Assembly: GCA_028280265.1 (NCBI GenBank)
Contig: JANQMD010000050.1
Location: forward strand, 1 to 64,000
Source of the DNA: Flavobacteriaceae bacterium
GTDB lineage: Bacteria; Bacteroidota; Bacteroidia; Flavobacteriales; Flavobacteriaceae
DNA length: 64,000 nt
Reading direction: 5' to 3'
Below are positions 38,006 through 47,260 of this stretch, in pieces. Made by a program: the position numbers and the translations under genes. Under the pieces are notes generated by a model. That model made no database searches. It saw only the letters and a program-made list of their open reading frames with translations, and was not told where the DNA came from. The number at the start of each line of letters is the position of its first letter. Position 1 is the stretch's first letter.

Positions 38006-38036
38006 GACCCGCTAGATTTCCTTTGGCGGGTCTTTT
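38006..38036 (+). terminator. Terminator ahead of the tyrosine recombinase
   Basis: Stem GACCCGC/GCGGGTC with a 13-base loop and TTTTAT. It lies upstream of the recombinase ATG at 38044, so it ends an upstream transcript or attenuates the recombinase. Confidence 0.75.
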
Positions 38037-38043
38037 ATGTGTT

Positions 38044-38934
38044 ATGAACATTGAAAAATCAATACCAATCTATCTGAAATGGAAAGAAGGACATACCCAT
38101 CATTCTTATAAACCATACAAGAGGCAACTAGAACTCTTTGCAAGATTTACTAAAGAAAAGGGTATGACTTATTTAAAGGAAATTACTGGAGATGACATCA
38201 TTGACTATTATGCTGAAATGGAAACTATGGGATATAGTGATGCCACAAGAGCTTATTCAGCTAGAATTTTAAAAAACTACATTTGGTTTTGGAAGGGAAG
38301 ACAAGAAACAAAAGTAAATCCAGATGAAATTATTCCAACCAAATTTACTAATGCCGATAAAGATATTGTAACCAGAGATGATTTTGAGGAGCTAATTATG
38401 GTCCTTGACGAACGTTATAGTGATGATCTAGTCAAGAAACTGGTGCTACATCTTTTATGGGATACTGGAATGAGAGTAAGTGAACTACTGGATTTAAATT
38501 TAACAAGTATTAGCAAACAGGGAATTAATGGTCTTAGAACTGCAAAAGTGAGAACCCGAAAAAGTATGCGATACAATTTAGTGGTTTGGGGAAGTGATAC
38601 GAACAAACTTTTGAACACTTATCTAGGTCTTCGGTTATGCATAGACTGCAAATCCAATAAATTATTTATCAATCCCAAAACACAAAAGCCTTATACCTCA
38701 CGAAGTATACAAAGATGGATCAAACAAATTACCTCTTTAACTCTATTGGATAAAAATATTACACCTCATTCTTTCCGCCATGGAAAGGCTAACGAAATAT
38801 TAGACCAAGGAGGTAATGTCAGGGATGTAAGTGCAATTCTTCGTCATGTATCACCAGAATCGAGCTTTAATTATCTGCAACTCTGTGAAAGACGCTACAA
38901 AGAAATTGCTGGAAAGTACCTGCAAACTGCATAA
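38044..38934 (+). CDS. Tyrosine recombinase (phage-integrase family)
   Basis: About 296 residues from ATG 38044 (MNIEKSIPIYLKW). An in-frame ATG at 37996 would translate through the terminator and is rejected. The N-terminal SAM-like DNA-binding domain (~1-95) is followed by the catalytic domain with Arg in DTGMRVSELL, HSFRHG, LRHVSPESS and the nucleophile Tyr in FNYLQL. The set is complete. It is XerC/D-like and could resolve multimers of the circular element or drive a second, unseen integration. It is followed by a hairpin terminator. Confidence 0.88.
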   Translation: MNIEKSIPIYLKWKEGHTHHSYKPYKRQLELFARFTKEKGMTYLKEITGDDIIDYYAEMETMGYSDATRAYSARILKNYIWFWKGRQETKVNPDEIIPTKFTNADKDIVTRDDFEELIMVLDERYSDDLVKKLVLHLLWDTGMRVSELLDLNLTSISKQGINGLRTAKVRTRKSMRYNLVVWGSDTNKLLNTYLGLRLCIDCKSNKLFINPKTQKPYTSRSIQRWIKQITSLTLLDKNITPHSFRHGKANEILDQGGNVRDVSAILRHVSPESSFNYLQLCERRYKEIAGKYLQTA

Positions 38935-38942
38935 ATGAAAAT

Positions 38943-38969
38943 AAAGCAATCGTTATAAGATTGCTTTTT
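38943..38969 (+). terminator. Terminator of the tyrosine recombinase
   Basis: Stem aaagcaatc/gattgcttt with a T run, 9 bp after the stop codon. Confidence 0.85.
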
Positions 38970-39153
38970 GAAATGAGTCTGTTTATAATGTTTGCAGTAC
39001 CTTAAGCTATGCATATTCTTTGGTTAGTCGACTGATCTTACAAGCTAATGCTTCGTATTTAAATGACTAAACAGTCTTATTCAATCTTACAGCCCATTTC
39101 GGGCTTAAAAATATGCTTCTACAACGTCGCAAAAGATATAGAATATGACATCC

Positions 39154-39186
39154 ATGTCGCATAACCTATATAGGGTTTTACGACAT
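39154..39186. repeat. Inverted repeat in a 290-bp gap, origin-like
   Basis: ATGTCG (39154-39159) pairs with CGACAT (39181-39186) around a near-palindromic ATAACCTATATAGGGTT core. The surrounding gap (38970-39259) also has AGCCC/GGGCT and GGGATTATCCC hairpins, and no ORF. Being directly ahead of a replication-like protein, it may be an origin or its operator. Confidence 0.4.
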
Positions 39187-39259
39187 AAAAATCGGTTGTT
39201 CTGACCAAAGAGTATCGGGATTATCCCTAAGGTTTATTGGTACATAAACCAAAAATTAA

Positions 39260-39469
39260 ATGTCTACATTTTACAATGTTGTTACACGCAAAATTATCAA
39301 GGAAGGAAAACAAGAAAAAGTACTTCACCATAAAGTAGGAACTATAAAAGTAACCAGGAATGGAGGATGGTTTTTGCAAATGTTTCATCAGCCAAATACA
39401 GAGTTTCAGATTTTCTCAGGACACAATAGTGAATTACCAGTAATCGAATTTGAAGATCATGTCGGTTAG
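39260..39469 (+). CDS. Small protein ahead of the replication-like gene
   Basis: A 69-residue beta-rich protein (YNVVTRKIIKEGKQEKV, then GWFLQMFHQPNTEFQIF). It overlaps the next start by 11 bp, so the two are coupled. I do not recognise the family; size and position suggest an accessory to the winged-helix protein that follows. Confidence 0.5.
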   Translation: MSTFYNVVTRKIIKEGKQEKVLHHKVGTIKVTRNGGWFLQMFHQPNTEFQIFSGHNSELPVIEFEDHVG

Positions 39470-39971
39470 ATACTCCACTCCTATTCCAAATGAGTTTTTC
39501 GATAAATGGATGGGACTACTACCCGCTGTCAGTATTCGAGTATTTCTAAAAATTGCTCGTAATACGCTTGGGTGGAGAGATTCTAATGGGTGGTTCAAAC
39601 AAAAAGATTGGATAAGTCACTCCCAATTTGGAGATATAGGAGTATCTAGTAGAAGTGTTACCACAGCAATCGATGACCTTTTAAATCACAATCTCATAGT
39701 TGTTACTGATGAAATAGGAAACTCATTGCATGACCCTAAAAAAAGAAAAAAAGCCCACCGAATATATTACGGTATCCACCCAAATATCACAGAAAATTTT
39801 GCTTTAAACAACGAAAAAACCAAAGAAAAGACACCGCAAAATTTTCTTTCTACAAAAGAAATTGACAAAAGAAAGTACAAAGCAAACGAACGCATCCCAG
39901 ACCATGCTAGACTCCAACAGATACTTATGGAAGAAGAGAAAAAGCAATCCCAAAGGGATCGCTGGGTTTAG
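39459..39971 (+). CDS. Winged-helix replication-initiator-like protein
   Basis: About 170 residues from ATG 39459 (MSVRYSTPIPNEFFDKWM). The segment LLPAVSIRVFLKIARNTLGW, then WFKQKDWISHSQFGDIGVSSRSVTTAIDDL, is the helix-turn-helix pattern of phage and plasmid replisome-organiser proteins. A basic, disordered tail follows. Its location after an origin-like repeat supports a role in element replication, but no replication activity is proven. Confidence 0.6.
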   Translation: MSVRYSTPIPNEFFDKWMGLLPAVSIRVFLKIARNTLGWRDSNGWFKQKDWISHSQFGDIGVSSRSVTTAIDDLLNHNLIVVTDEIGNSLHDPKKRKKAHRIYYGIHPNITENFALNNEKTKEKTPQNFLSTKEIDKRKYKANERIPDHARLQQILMEEEKKQSQRDRWV

Positions 39972-40006
39972 AACTCAATATTTAAAAATGAATCTAACTT
40001 GATTTT

Positions 40007-40031
40007 AAAATGCGGAAAACCGCATTTTAGA
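40007..40031. terminator. Terminator after the replication-like gene
   Basis: Perfect stem AAAATGCGG-AAAA-CCGCATTTT. A third word, TTTTCCGCA, follows closely and could pair alternatively. Confidence 0.7.
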
Positions 40032-40154
40032 TTACAGTTTTCCGCAATGTTTATTAATTGCTTTTTCATATTTTAAATTGCCTGTTGTTAGCGCTTAATA
40101 TATAAGCCCATCATCGGTTTAATTAAAGGTTTTGTCAGAACTATAAGAAATAGA

Positions 40155-41519
40155 ATGCAAAATTTAATTCAGAAAATACGGGACCTAGAATGGGAAGAGC
40201 TTTACGTTGAAAATATTGAAGTTTCTATTCAAAATAATGAAAAGAATTTGCTTACTGTAGAAGATGAAATTGCAACTCTATATTTACTCGAAAGAAAAGA
40301 ATCTGATGAAGGAGAGGTAACTTTTGAAAATAGTTACATCAATTTGGCTAGACTACAGTTTCCGACAAATTTTGATGCTTCTAACGTTCTAACTAGGAAT
40401 TTAAAATTAAGACACTACGCCAAGTTCAATGAAGTATTTGATTTCAATAACAGAAATATAGAATGTATTTCTATTACAGAAGATATTGATGATTATGAGG
40501 TTAGTGGAAATATAGTTTCAATTAATCCTGAATCTATCTTAGCGGTTATACAGACTTACAACCAGATATATGATGAAGCAAAAGTGTATCAAGGAAAATT
40601 TGTGTCATACAAATCAAGAGAATATCAAAGAGCGTACTTTGGAATTGAAAAAGAGAAAAAAACGTTATCTAATGAAGGAGAGTTCACGTTCTTAATAGAC
40701 CGTTTTAATCTTACTACAAAGAGAAAAAAAACTGACTTTTTAAAATATTTAAACGAAAATGACTTAGTCTCTCTTCAAGATTTAACATTGAAACTAATTC
40801 AAAAAGAGATTTTTGGTTCAGATTTTTTAATCAAGCTAAACGATTATTTTATTAAAGCAAGATTAGAGGATATTATTAAACTTGGAAGAGAAATATTATC
40901 TCTGAAAAGCACAGATTTAAAGACGCAAAAAGCAAAAAAGGTAATAAAGAAAATAGAATCTGATGGTCGTAAAATAAAGCAACTCGAATCAGTTTGGCAA
41001 AAATACTTTGAAAAATACCTTTCGTTCCTAATTTTCTCATACAGAGAGATTTACCCTAAAATAGAATTAACCGTAAGTGTGAAAAAAAAGTATCCAGATT
41101 TTATTGGAATTAATCATTATGGAGGTGTTGACGTAATAGAAATTAAAACCCATTTAAAAAAAGCCTTAACAAAAGACCCAAGTCACGACAACTATGCATT
41201 TTCTTCTGAGACAAGTAAAGCCATAATCCAAACAATAAATTATATGGATGCTTTAATTCAAGAAAAAATTAAGAAAAAGACAATGAAAGCTGATATTAAA
41301 GGTAAAATATTAGAAGGCAACATCTATAGACCTGAAGGTTTAATTATAATATCAAGCTATGACAATCTTGTATCAAGTACTAAACAAACTGATTCTGAAT
41401 TTGAAAAAGTAAAACGTGATTTTACCAAACTGAGAAATGGATTAAATAATATTAGAATAATCACATTTGATGAGCTATTAAATATGGCTGAAAATTATAA
41501 GAATAATATTGTAAAATAA
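40155..41519 (+). CDS. sduA: Shedu anti-phage nuclease SduA (DUF4263)
   Basis: A 454-residue protein. The N-terminal ~300 residues are helical and variable, as in Shedu proteins. The C-terminal nuclease domain has YPDFIGINHYGGVDVIEIKT, with the Asp and the E-x-K triad of a PD-(D/E)xK site near residues 318-333. It then shows FSSETSKAIIQTINYMDAL and EGLIIISS. Shedu acts as a single-gene system that nicks invading DNA. It stands alone, with gaps on both sides, and is the clearest known defence gene outside the two-component cluster. Confidence 0.78.
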   Translation: MQNLIQKIRDLEWEELYVENIEVSIQNNEKNLLTVEDEIATLYLLERKESDEGEVTFENSYINLARLQFPTNFDASNVLTRNLKLRHYAKFNEVFDFNNRNIECISITEDIDDYEVSGNIVSINPESILAVIQTYNQIYDEAKVYQGKFVSYKSREYQRAYFGIEKEKKTLSNEGEFTFLIDRFNLTTKRKKTDFLKYLNENDLVSLQDLTLKLIQKEIFGSDFLIKLNDYFIKARLEDIIKLGREILSLKSTDLKTQKAKKVIKKIESDGRKIKQLESVWQKYFEKYLSFLIFSYREIYPKIELTVSVKKKYPDFIGINHYGGVDVIEIKTHLKKALTKDPSHDNYAFSSETSKAIIQTINYMDALIQEKIKKKTMKADIKGKILEGNIYRPEGLIIISSYDNLVSSTKQTDSEFEKVKRDFTKLRNGLNNIRIITFDELLNMAENYKNNIVK

Positions 41520-41686
41520 ACCTTCGTAATAGTAAAAAATTTTCAATAATAGCAATTAAAGTCATAAAACAAGAGTATTAATATAACGCAAAGGCTAGTG
41601 TAAAACTGAAAAGGTAGAGGGTGGAAATCCGTTACTACTCAAAATACAAGGCCATTATAAACAATTAAAAAAATAACTAATCAACT

Positions 41687-42880
41687 ATGTGGAAATTTAA
41701 ACCAACTGCGGACACAACTGAGATGGATAATTATCCTGATATAAAGCAAGCCTGGCATGATCTTATTAATTTTTATTTTGAACACAATATAGTAGGAAAG
41801 CCTCAAGATCAAAGTTTATCTGCTCTTGAAGAGTTACAAAAATGGGGCAGAAGTTTTCAAGACCTAAGATACTATAACCCAGCTTTAAATGATCGAACAG
41901 CTAACGCAACTCCATCAAGTGTATTTTGGAAAGCATTACCTACTTCATTTGACGAAATGTTTGGTGATGATACTGATAGGCTTTATAAGTTTTTAGATGA
42001 GAGGCAGGTTTTTCCTGGATTGAACCAAAAAACAAGAATACAAGATGAGTACTGTGAGTGGTCTATTAAAAGAAACTCCGAGGGTAAGATTACTAAAATT
42101 CTTTTTACTTCAGAACCTCCCGAGTTTTACCGCTTTTTGTATGAAGATTGGTTTAATGTTGGTAAGGATAAAACTCATGCTCTCTTACTAGAGCTATATT
42201 CATCGCGATGTGATTATCAAGAGATCGCTATTAGTGATTTAGGTAACGGAAGAGATTATAACTCATTTAATAAATGGAACAATGAGTATTGTGTACATAT
42301 GCAACAACCAAACAACACATTAGGAGCACAAGTAAATATTGCAGCCCGCTCCTCAATTTTGAGGTTGAATACAAGTAATAGAAAACCAATAACAGATGAT
42401 CAAAAATTAATCATGTGTGCACGTTATGGTGATCCTTCTCGTCAAAGTGATCCAAGAATTGGTAGTGCAATCAACACCCAAGCAAGAAAAAATAATTTCA
42501 TAACATTAGAAAATCCAGTAGGTCTTTATATGTCGTCATTTGACCCGACTGGAATTATTTCTCCTGATGGAACACCTGCTAGTGAATTTTGGCATGTTAT
42601 TAAGGGGAAAGATGACGTTGACCCTAAAAAAGCCATGATAGTAAGGGCAGAATTTTCAGTGCCAAATGATAAGGGGTATACCGTTTCTGATTTAGAAATA
42701 GGACGAGAGGCAATAAATTTCGGTGCACAGATTGCAGCTAAGATTAATATCCGAGTTGGTGTACTTGTTTCAGAAGGAGGAGAAGTACCTTATCCAAGAG
42801 CCATCGGTTGTACTAAAGAACTTCCTATTGATCTTGGTGATATAGCAAAAATTAATATAGAAGCAAGAAACATGTCATGA
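41687..42880 (+). CDS. Unknown partner of DyP peroxidase
   Basis: A 397-residue soluble protein with many aromatic and acidic residues (DEMFGDDTDRLYKFL, WSIKRNSEGKI, EIAISDLGNGRDYNSFNKW). It lacks a signal peptide and membrane helices. Its stop overlaps the DyP start by 4 bp (ATGA), a strong sign of joint function. I do not recognise a domain. It may supply substrate or partner protein to the peroxidase. Confidence 0.6.
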   Translation: MWKFKPTADTTEMDNYPDIKQAWHDLINFYFEHNIVGKPQDQSLSALEELQKWGRSFQDLRYYNPALNDRTANATPSSVFWKALPTSFDEMFGDDTDRLYKFLDERQVFPGLNQKTRIQDEYCEWSIKRNSEGKITKILFTSEPPEFYRFLYEDWFNVGKDKTHALLLELYSSRCDYQEIAISDLGNGRDYNSFNKWNNEYCVHMQQPNNTLGAQVNIAARSSILRLNTSNRKPITDDQKLIMCARYGDPSRQSDPRIGSAINTQARKNNFITLENPVGLYMSSFDPTGIISPDGTPASEFWHVIKGKDDVDPKKAMIVRAEFSVPNDKGYTVSDLEIGREAINFGAQIAAKINIRVGVLVSEGGEVPYPRAIGCTKELPIDLGDIAKINIEARNMS

Positions 42881-44358
42881 TTGAACCAGTCGTCCAATTA
42901 GATGAAGTACAGGGTGTATCTTTTCCTGGATTCAGAAAAAGATTCCATGAGTTCCTTTTTTTTCAAATTACAGATTTGAATTTATTTCGTTCAACTTTAC
43001 TTGAAATAAAGCCGAATATCATAAACTCTAAGGATACTCTATATGCCCATGAACAATGGAAGTTGTTTAAAGATGAGCCTGAAAAAGGTCCTAAATTTAT
43101 TTTTTCTAGTTTATCCTTCTCTATCTCTGGATTGAGGATTTTGGTAAATGAAGAAGCAAAAGAGTTTAAAGACAAAGCATTTAAGATTGGAATGAAGAAA
43201 CGTTCTTCTTTAATTGGAGATCCTTATTCTCCAGATGAAGATGGTCATTATTCAAATTGGAAGATTGGAGGAGATCGTCCCGTAGATGCTGTAATTTCAT
43301 TTGCATCTGACGATCTTGATACTTTGACTTCAGAATTAGACAAATTTAAAATTGGGATTAAAGGCATTAATTTGGTCCATCATGACAAAGGGGCTTTAAT
43401 CCCTGAAGCTCATGGCCATGAGCATTTTGGATTTGCTGATGGAGTTTCTCAACCCGCTTTAAGAGGTATGAGATCAGACAATCCAAGCGAATTTATTACC
43501 GAAAGAAAATTTTCTAAAATTCCAGAATTTCAAGAGATAAGAAAAGATTTTGCATCACCAGGTCGTACCTTAATTTGGCCAGGACATATTTATTTTGGAT
43601 ATAATAGACAATCGGCTAACAACCCAAGAGAAGAAAGCTCAATAGATTCTCCAAAGGGACCTGAATGGGCAAATAATGGCACTTTTATGGTGTATCGAAG
43701 ATTAAAACAGAATGTAAATTCTTTTAATTCTTTCGTTGAGCAAGAAGCCAATAGGCTTAATATAAACAAAGACTTTTTAGGCGCCAAACTTGTTGGTAGA
43801 TGGAAAAGTGGCACTCCTATTTCTAGATCTCCTGTACATGACAAAAAGATTGGAAGGGATATGAACAACTATTTTGGATTTGGATTTAGGGAATTACCAA
43901 AGTTACCTGGAGACAGTTTTAAATTGGCAAAACCAGACCCCGATGGAAAAGTATGTCCTCTAGGCGCACATATTAGAAAAGTCAACCCTAGAGATGAAGG
44001 TACTGATATAGGTGCAGCAACAAAAACACCTCCTAAATTAATGCTTAGAAGAGGTATCACATTTGACGAAGGTCAAAATGATAAAGGTCTATTATTCGTT
44101 GCGTTCATGAGTTCAATTACTAAACAATTTGAATTTTTGATGACTGACTGGATCAACAGAACTGAACAGCCAAGATCTGAAGGTGGACACGATCCGATAT
44201 TGGCGATAGGTAAAGATAAATTCGTAAATATTAAGATAGAAAATGAAACTCATAGACTTGATTTACCGGGTGATTTTGTAATACCAACTGGTGGCGAATA
44301 CTTCTTCACTCCTTCAATTAGTTTTCTAAATAATCATTTATATTCTCCAAATCAATAG
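42877..44358 (+). CDS. DyP-type heme peroxidase
   Basis: A 493-residue dye-decolorizing peroxidase. The GxxDG motif is seen as FGFADGVSQP near residue 190; its Asp is the distal catalytic residue. The proximal heme-ligand His is in CPLGAHIRKVNPR near residue 370. The length fits the larger DyP subgroup. No Tat or other signal is present, so it is cytoplasmic, and no encapsulin gene lies nearby. It uses H2O2 to oxidise an unknown substrate. Confidence 0.88.
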   Translation: MIEPVVQLDEVQGVSFPGFRKRFHEFLFFQITDLNLFRSTLLEIKPNIINSKDTLYAHEQWKLFKDEPEKGPKFIFSSLSFSISGLRILVNEEAKEFKDKAFKIGMKKRSSLIGDPYSPDEDGHYSNWKIGGDRPVDAVISFASDDLDTLTSELDKFKIGIKGINLVHHDKGALIPEAHGHEHFGFADGVSQPALRGMRSDNPSEFITERKFSKIPEFQEIRKDFASPGRTLIWPGHIYFGYNRQSANNPREESSIDSPKGPEWANNGTFMVYRRLKQNVNSFNSFVEQEANRLNINKDFLGAKLVGRWKSGTPISRSPVHDKKIGRDMNNYFGFGFRELPKLPGDSFKLAKPDPDGKVCPLGAHIRKVNPRDEGTDIGAATKTPPKLMLRRGITFDEGQNDKGLLFVAFMSSITKQFEFLMTDWINRTEQPRSEGGHDPILAIGKDKFVNIKIENETHRLDLPGDFVIPTGGEYFFTPSISFLNNHLYSPNQ

Positions 44359-44404
44359 AGATAGAAAATATATTAAATAAGGAAAGGCTATAACTTGATG
44401 TTCT

Positions 44405-45433
44405 TTACAGTAAATCTTTATATTCAGAATAGTTCTTAAGTGATCTTTCTAGTTTCGTTAAAATTCTTTTTCTTAATAATCTAGGTTTTAATACCTCTAT
44501 TGAATCTCCAAATCCTAGAATTAAGCGTTCTAGTTCAAAATTGATATGTACAAAAATGCTTACCACAATTGAACCATCTCTGTTTCTTTCTAAAATTTCT
44601 TGAGAATGATGAATTGGTTTAGTAATTACATAAGGTGCATTACTCCTATTTATCCTTAAATGAATTTCCTGTACATGTTCCTCTCCAAGAACTGTAACTC
44701 CAAAAGTATTTTTATAATATTCATCACCATTAAAATTTTCTTCTAGATAAGTAATATCAAGGTTATAATCTATAGACTCTATTCTATCTAACGCAAGCGT
44801 AGCAATAGGTTTTTTTTCTGGTGTTCTACCTACTAAAAACCACCTGTTATTAAACTCTTTTAATATAAAAGGGTGGAATGTAATAACTGAGGCATGTCTT
44901 GCTTTAAATGATTGATAAGTGATTTTAAGTACCATCTTTTTTAAAATGGCTTGATATAAAATATCTAAATGCTCTAACCCTTTTAAACCTTCATTCTTAT
45001 CAAGGTGTATTATAGATGTTTGTTTTGTCTTTTCAGTATAAACTTTGTCTTCCAATCGTTGAATGATACCTCCTAATTCTGAGAAAAGAGAAAAGTCTTT
45101 AAACTGTTTTAACATTTCTACAGTCTCAGACAAAACATTCATATCATTTTCATTTAACGGTATGTCTGTAATAGAGTATTCTTCATCTTCATACTTGTAA
45201 TATTTTTTATCATACACAATAATCGGTGCGTTATACCCTAATTTATCACTACGCATCATTTGAATATCCAACTGAATAGTTCTCTTGCTGACATTTACTT
45301 CTCTCCCTTCATACTCGTATAAAGTATCAGAACAAGCTTCTATTAGGTCATTCAATGTCCATTTACGATAACTATTTTGCAAGCATTTATCTATGGTTTT
45401 ATATCGAATTAATGCATTTTTATTTAAAGCCAT
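44405..45433 (-). CDS. WYL-domain transcriptional regulator
   Basis: A 342-residue protein. The N-terminal winged helix has KWTLNDLIEACSDTLYEYEG and VSKRTIQLDIQMMRS. A WYL domain follows in the middle (KMVLKITYQSFKARHASVI, RWFLVGRTPEKKPI), then a WCX-type C-terminus. WYL proteins sense nucleic-acid fragments or nucleotides in stress and defence operons. It is divergent from rtcB. A repeat CGCAA-N5-TTGCGTAGT lies in front of rtcB and again in front of the next transcript, and is the likely operator. Confidence 0.88.
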   Translation of the reverse strand: MALNKNALIRYKTIDKCLQNSYRKWTLNDLIEACSDTLYEYEGREVNVSKRTIQLDIQMMRSDKLGYNAPIIVYDKKYYKYEDEEYSITDIPLNENDMNVLSETVEMLKQFKDFSLFSELGGIIQRLEDKVYTEKTKQTSIIHLDKNEGLKGLEHLDILYQAILKKMVLKITYQSFKARHASVITFHPFILKEFNNRWFLVGRTPEKKPIATLALDRIESIDYNLDITYLEENFNGDEYYKNTFGVTVLGEEHVQEIHLRINRSNAPYVITKPIHHSQEILERNRDGSIVVSIFVHINFELERLILGFGDSIEVLKPRLLRKRILTKLERSLKNYSEYKDLL

Positions 45434-45470
45434 GTATTCAATTTTCTGGGAAAATAATTCTTTTTTTTAT

Positions 45471-45507
45471 CAACGCAAAAAGATTGCGTAGTTGTATAAA
45501 ACATTTG
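45471..45507 (+). promoter_or_regulatory. WYL-operator-like repeat and promoter of rtcB
   Basis: CGCAA-AAAGA-TTGCG (45474-45488) is followed by TAGTTG, then AACATTTG (45500-45507), a -7-like box. The same arrangement (CGCAA-N5-TTGCGTAGT, with TTG to the -7 box separated by 13 nt) recurs at 46992-47032. The predicted transcript start is near 45514. Confidence 0.68.
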
Positions 45508-45551
45508 TAGTGCGTTTGTGGGAAAAAGCTATGAAAAGCAAACCAAGTAGT

Positions 45552-45580
45552 GCTCCGTTGAACAAATGAGTCAACGGAGC
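45552..45580 (+). promoter_or_regulatory. Leader hairpin of rtcB
   Basis: A perfect 10-bp stem GCTCCGTTGA/TCAACGGAGC with a 9-base loop lies in the rtcB leader, 25 bp before the start codon. There is no T run. It could control rtcB translation or be a target of RNA repair. Confidence 0.5.
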
Positions 45581-45587
45581 TAATTAA

Positions 45588-46991
<1,404 letters not shown>

Positions 46992-47032
46992 TTGACTGCG
47001 CAAAATAATTGCGTAGTCAAATCTCAATTTTG
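46992..47032 (+). promoter_or_regulatory. Second WYL-operator-like repeat and promoter
   Basis: TTGACTGCGCAA-AATAA-TTGCGTAGTCAA (46992-47020) is a 12-bp arm inverted repeat with one wobble. It contains CGCAA-N5-TTGCGTAGT as at rtcB. CAATTTTG (47025-47032) stands at the same distance as the rtcB -7 box. It could double as a terminator hairpin for rtcB, but a separate promoter for the RNA region fits better. Confidence 0.65.
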
Positions 47033-47055
47033 AATCATAATTTAAATCTGGCACA

Positions 47056-47241
47056 AGAAGTTCCTATAATTGACTTTCACTCACAAATACTTCTCGCTAG
47101 AATTATAACGAAGATATAAGAAGTTCCTATGTTTCTGGTTCGACTCCAGAGCTCGAAAGAGTAAGTGGTTTTAGTTTACTTCTCATCTTCAAAATAGGTA
47201 AAGGAAGTTCCTATAAACTGACTGTTAATCAAAATACTTCC
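47056..47241 (+). ncRNA. Triple-unit structured RNA with tRNA T-arm mimic
   Basis: Three units each begin R-GAAGT-TCCTAT and close with ACTTC-Y: 47056-47094 (39 nt), 47119-47183 (65 nt) and 47203-47241 (39 nt). Stem ends covary (AGAAGT/ACTTCT twice, GGAAGT/ACTTCC once). The middle unit holds a perfect T-arm: TCTGG-TTCGACT-CCAGA (47134-47150), with loop T54-T55-C56-R57-A58 pattern and G53-C61 pair, followed by CTC-GAAA-GAG. No acceptor or anticodon arm is present, so it is not a tRNA. It resembles the tRNA-mimicking RNAs that accompany some RtcB operons. Confidence 0.72.
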
Positions 47242-47260
47242 CACCTTAAAAAAATAGAAT

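Noticed and set aside
37996..38043. Longer N-terminus of the tyrosine recombinase
   Set aside because: It would be translated from a perfect terminator hairpin, and the family alignment begins at ATG 38044.
40080..40154. Integron-type attC site around GTTAGCGC
   Set aside because: A GTTAGC word is present, but no complementary arm or integron integrase is seen.
42877..44358. Encapsulin cargo system for the DyP peroxidase
   Set aside because: No encapsulin-like gene is in the neighbourhood, and the C-terminus has no obvious cargo-loading tail.
47119..47183. A tRNA gene around the TCTGG-TTCGACT-CCAGA arm
   Set aside because: Only the T-arm is present. The following GCTCGAA has no matching acceptor strand upstream, and no anticodon or D arm can be drawn. 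It is reported as a mimic instead.
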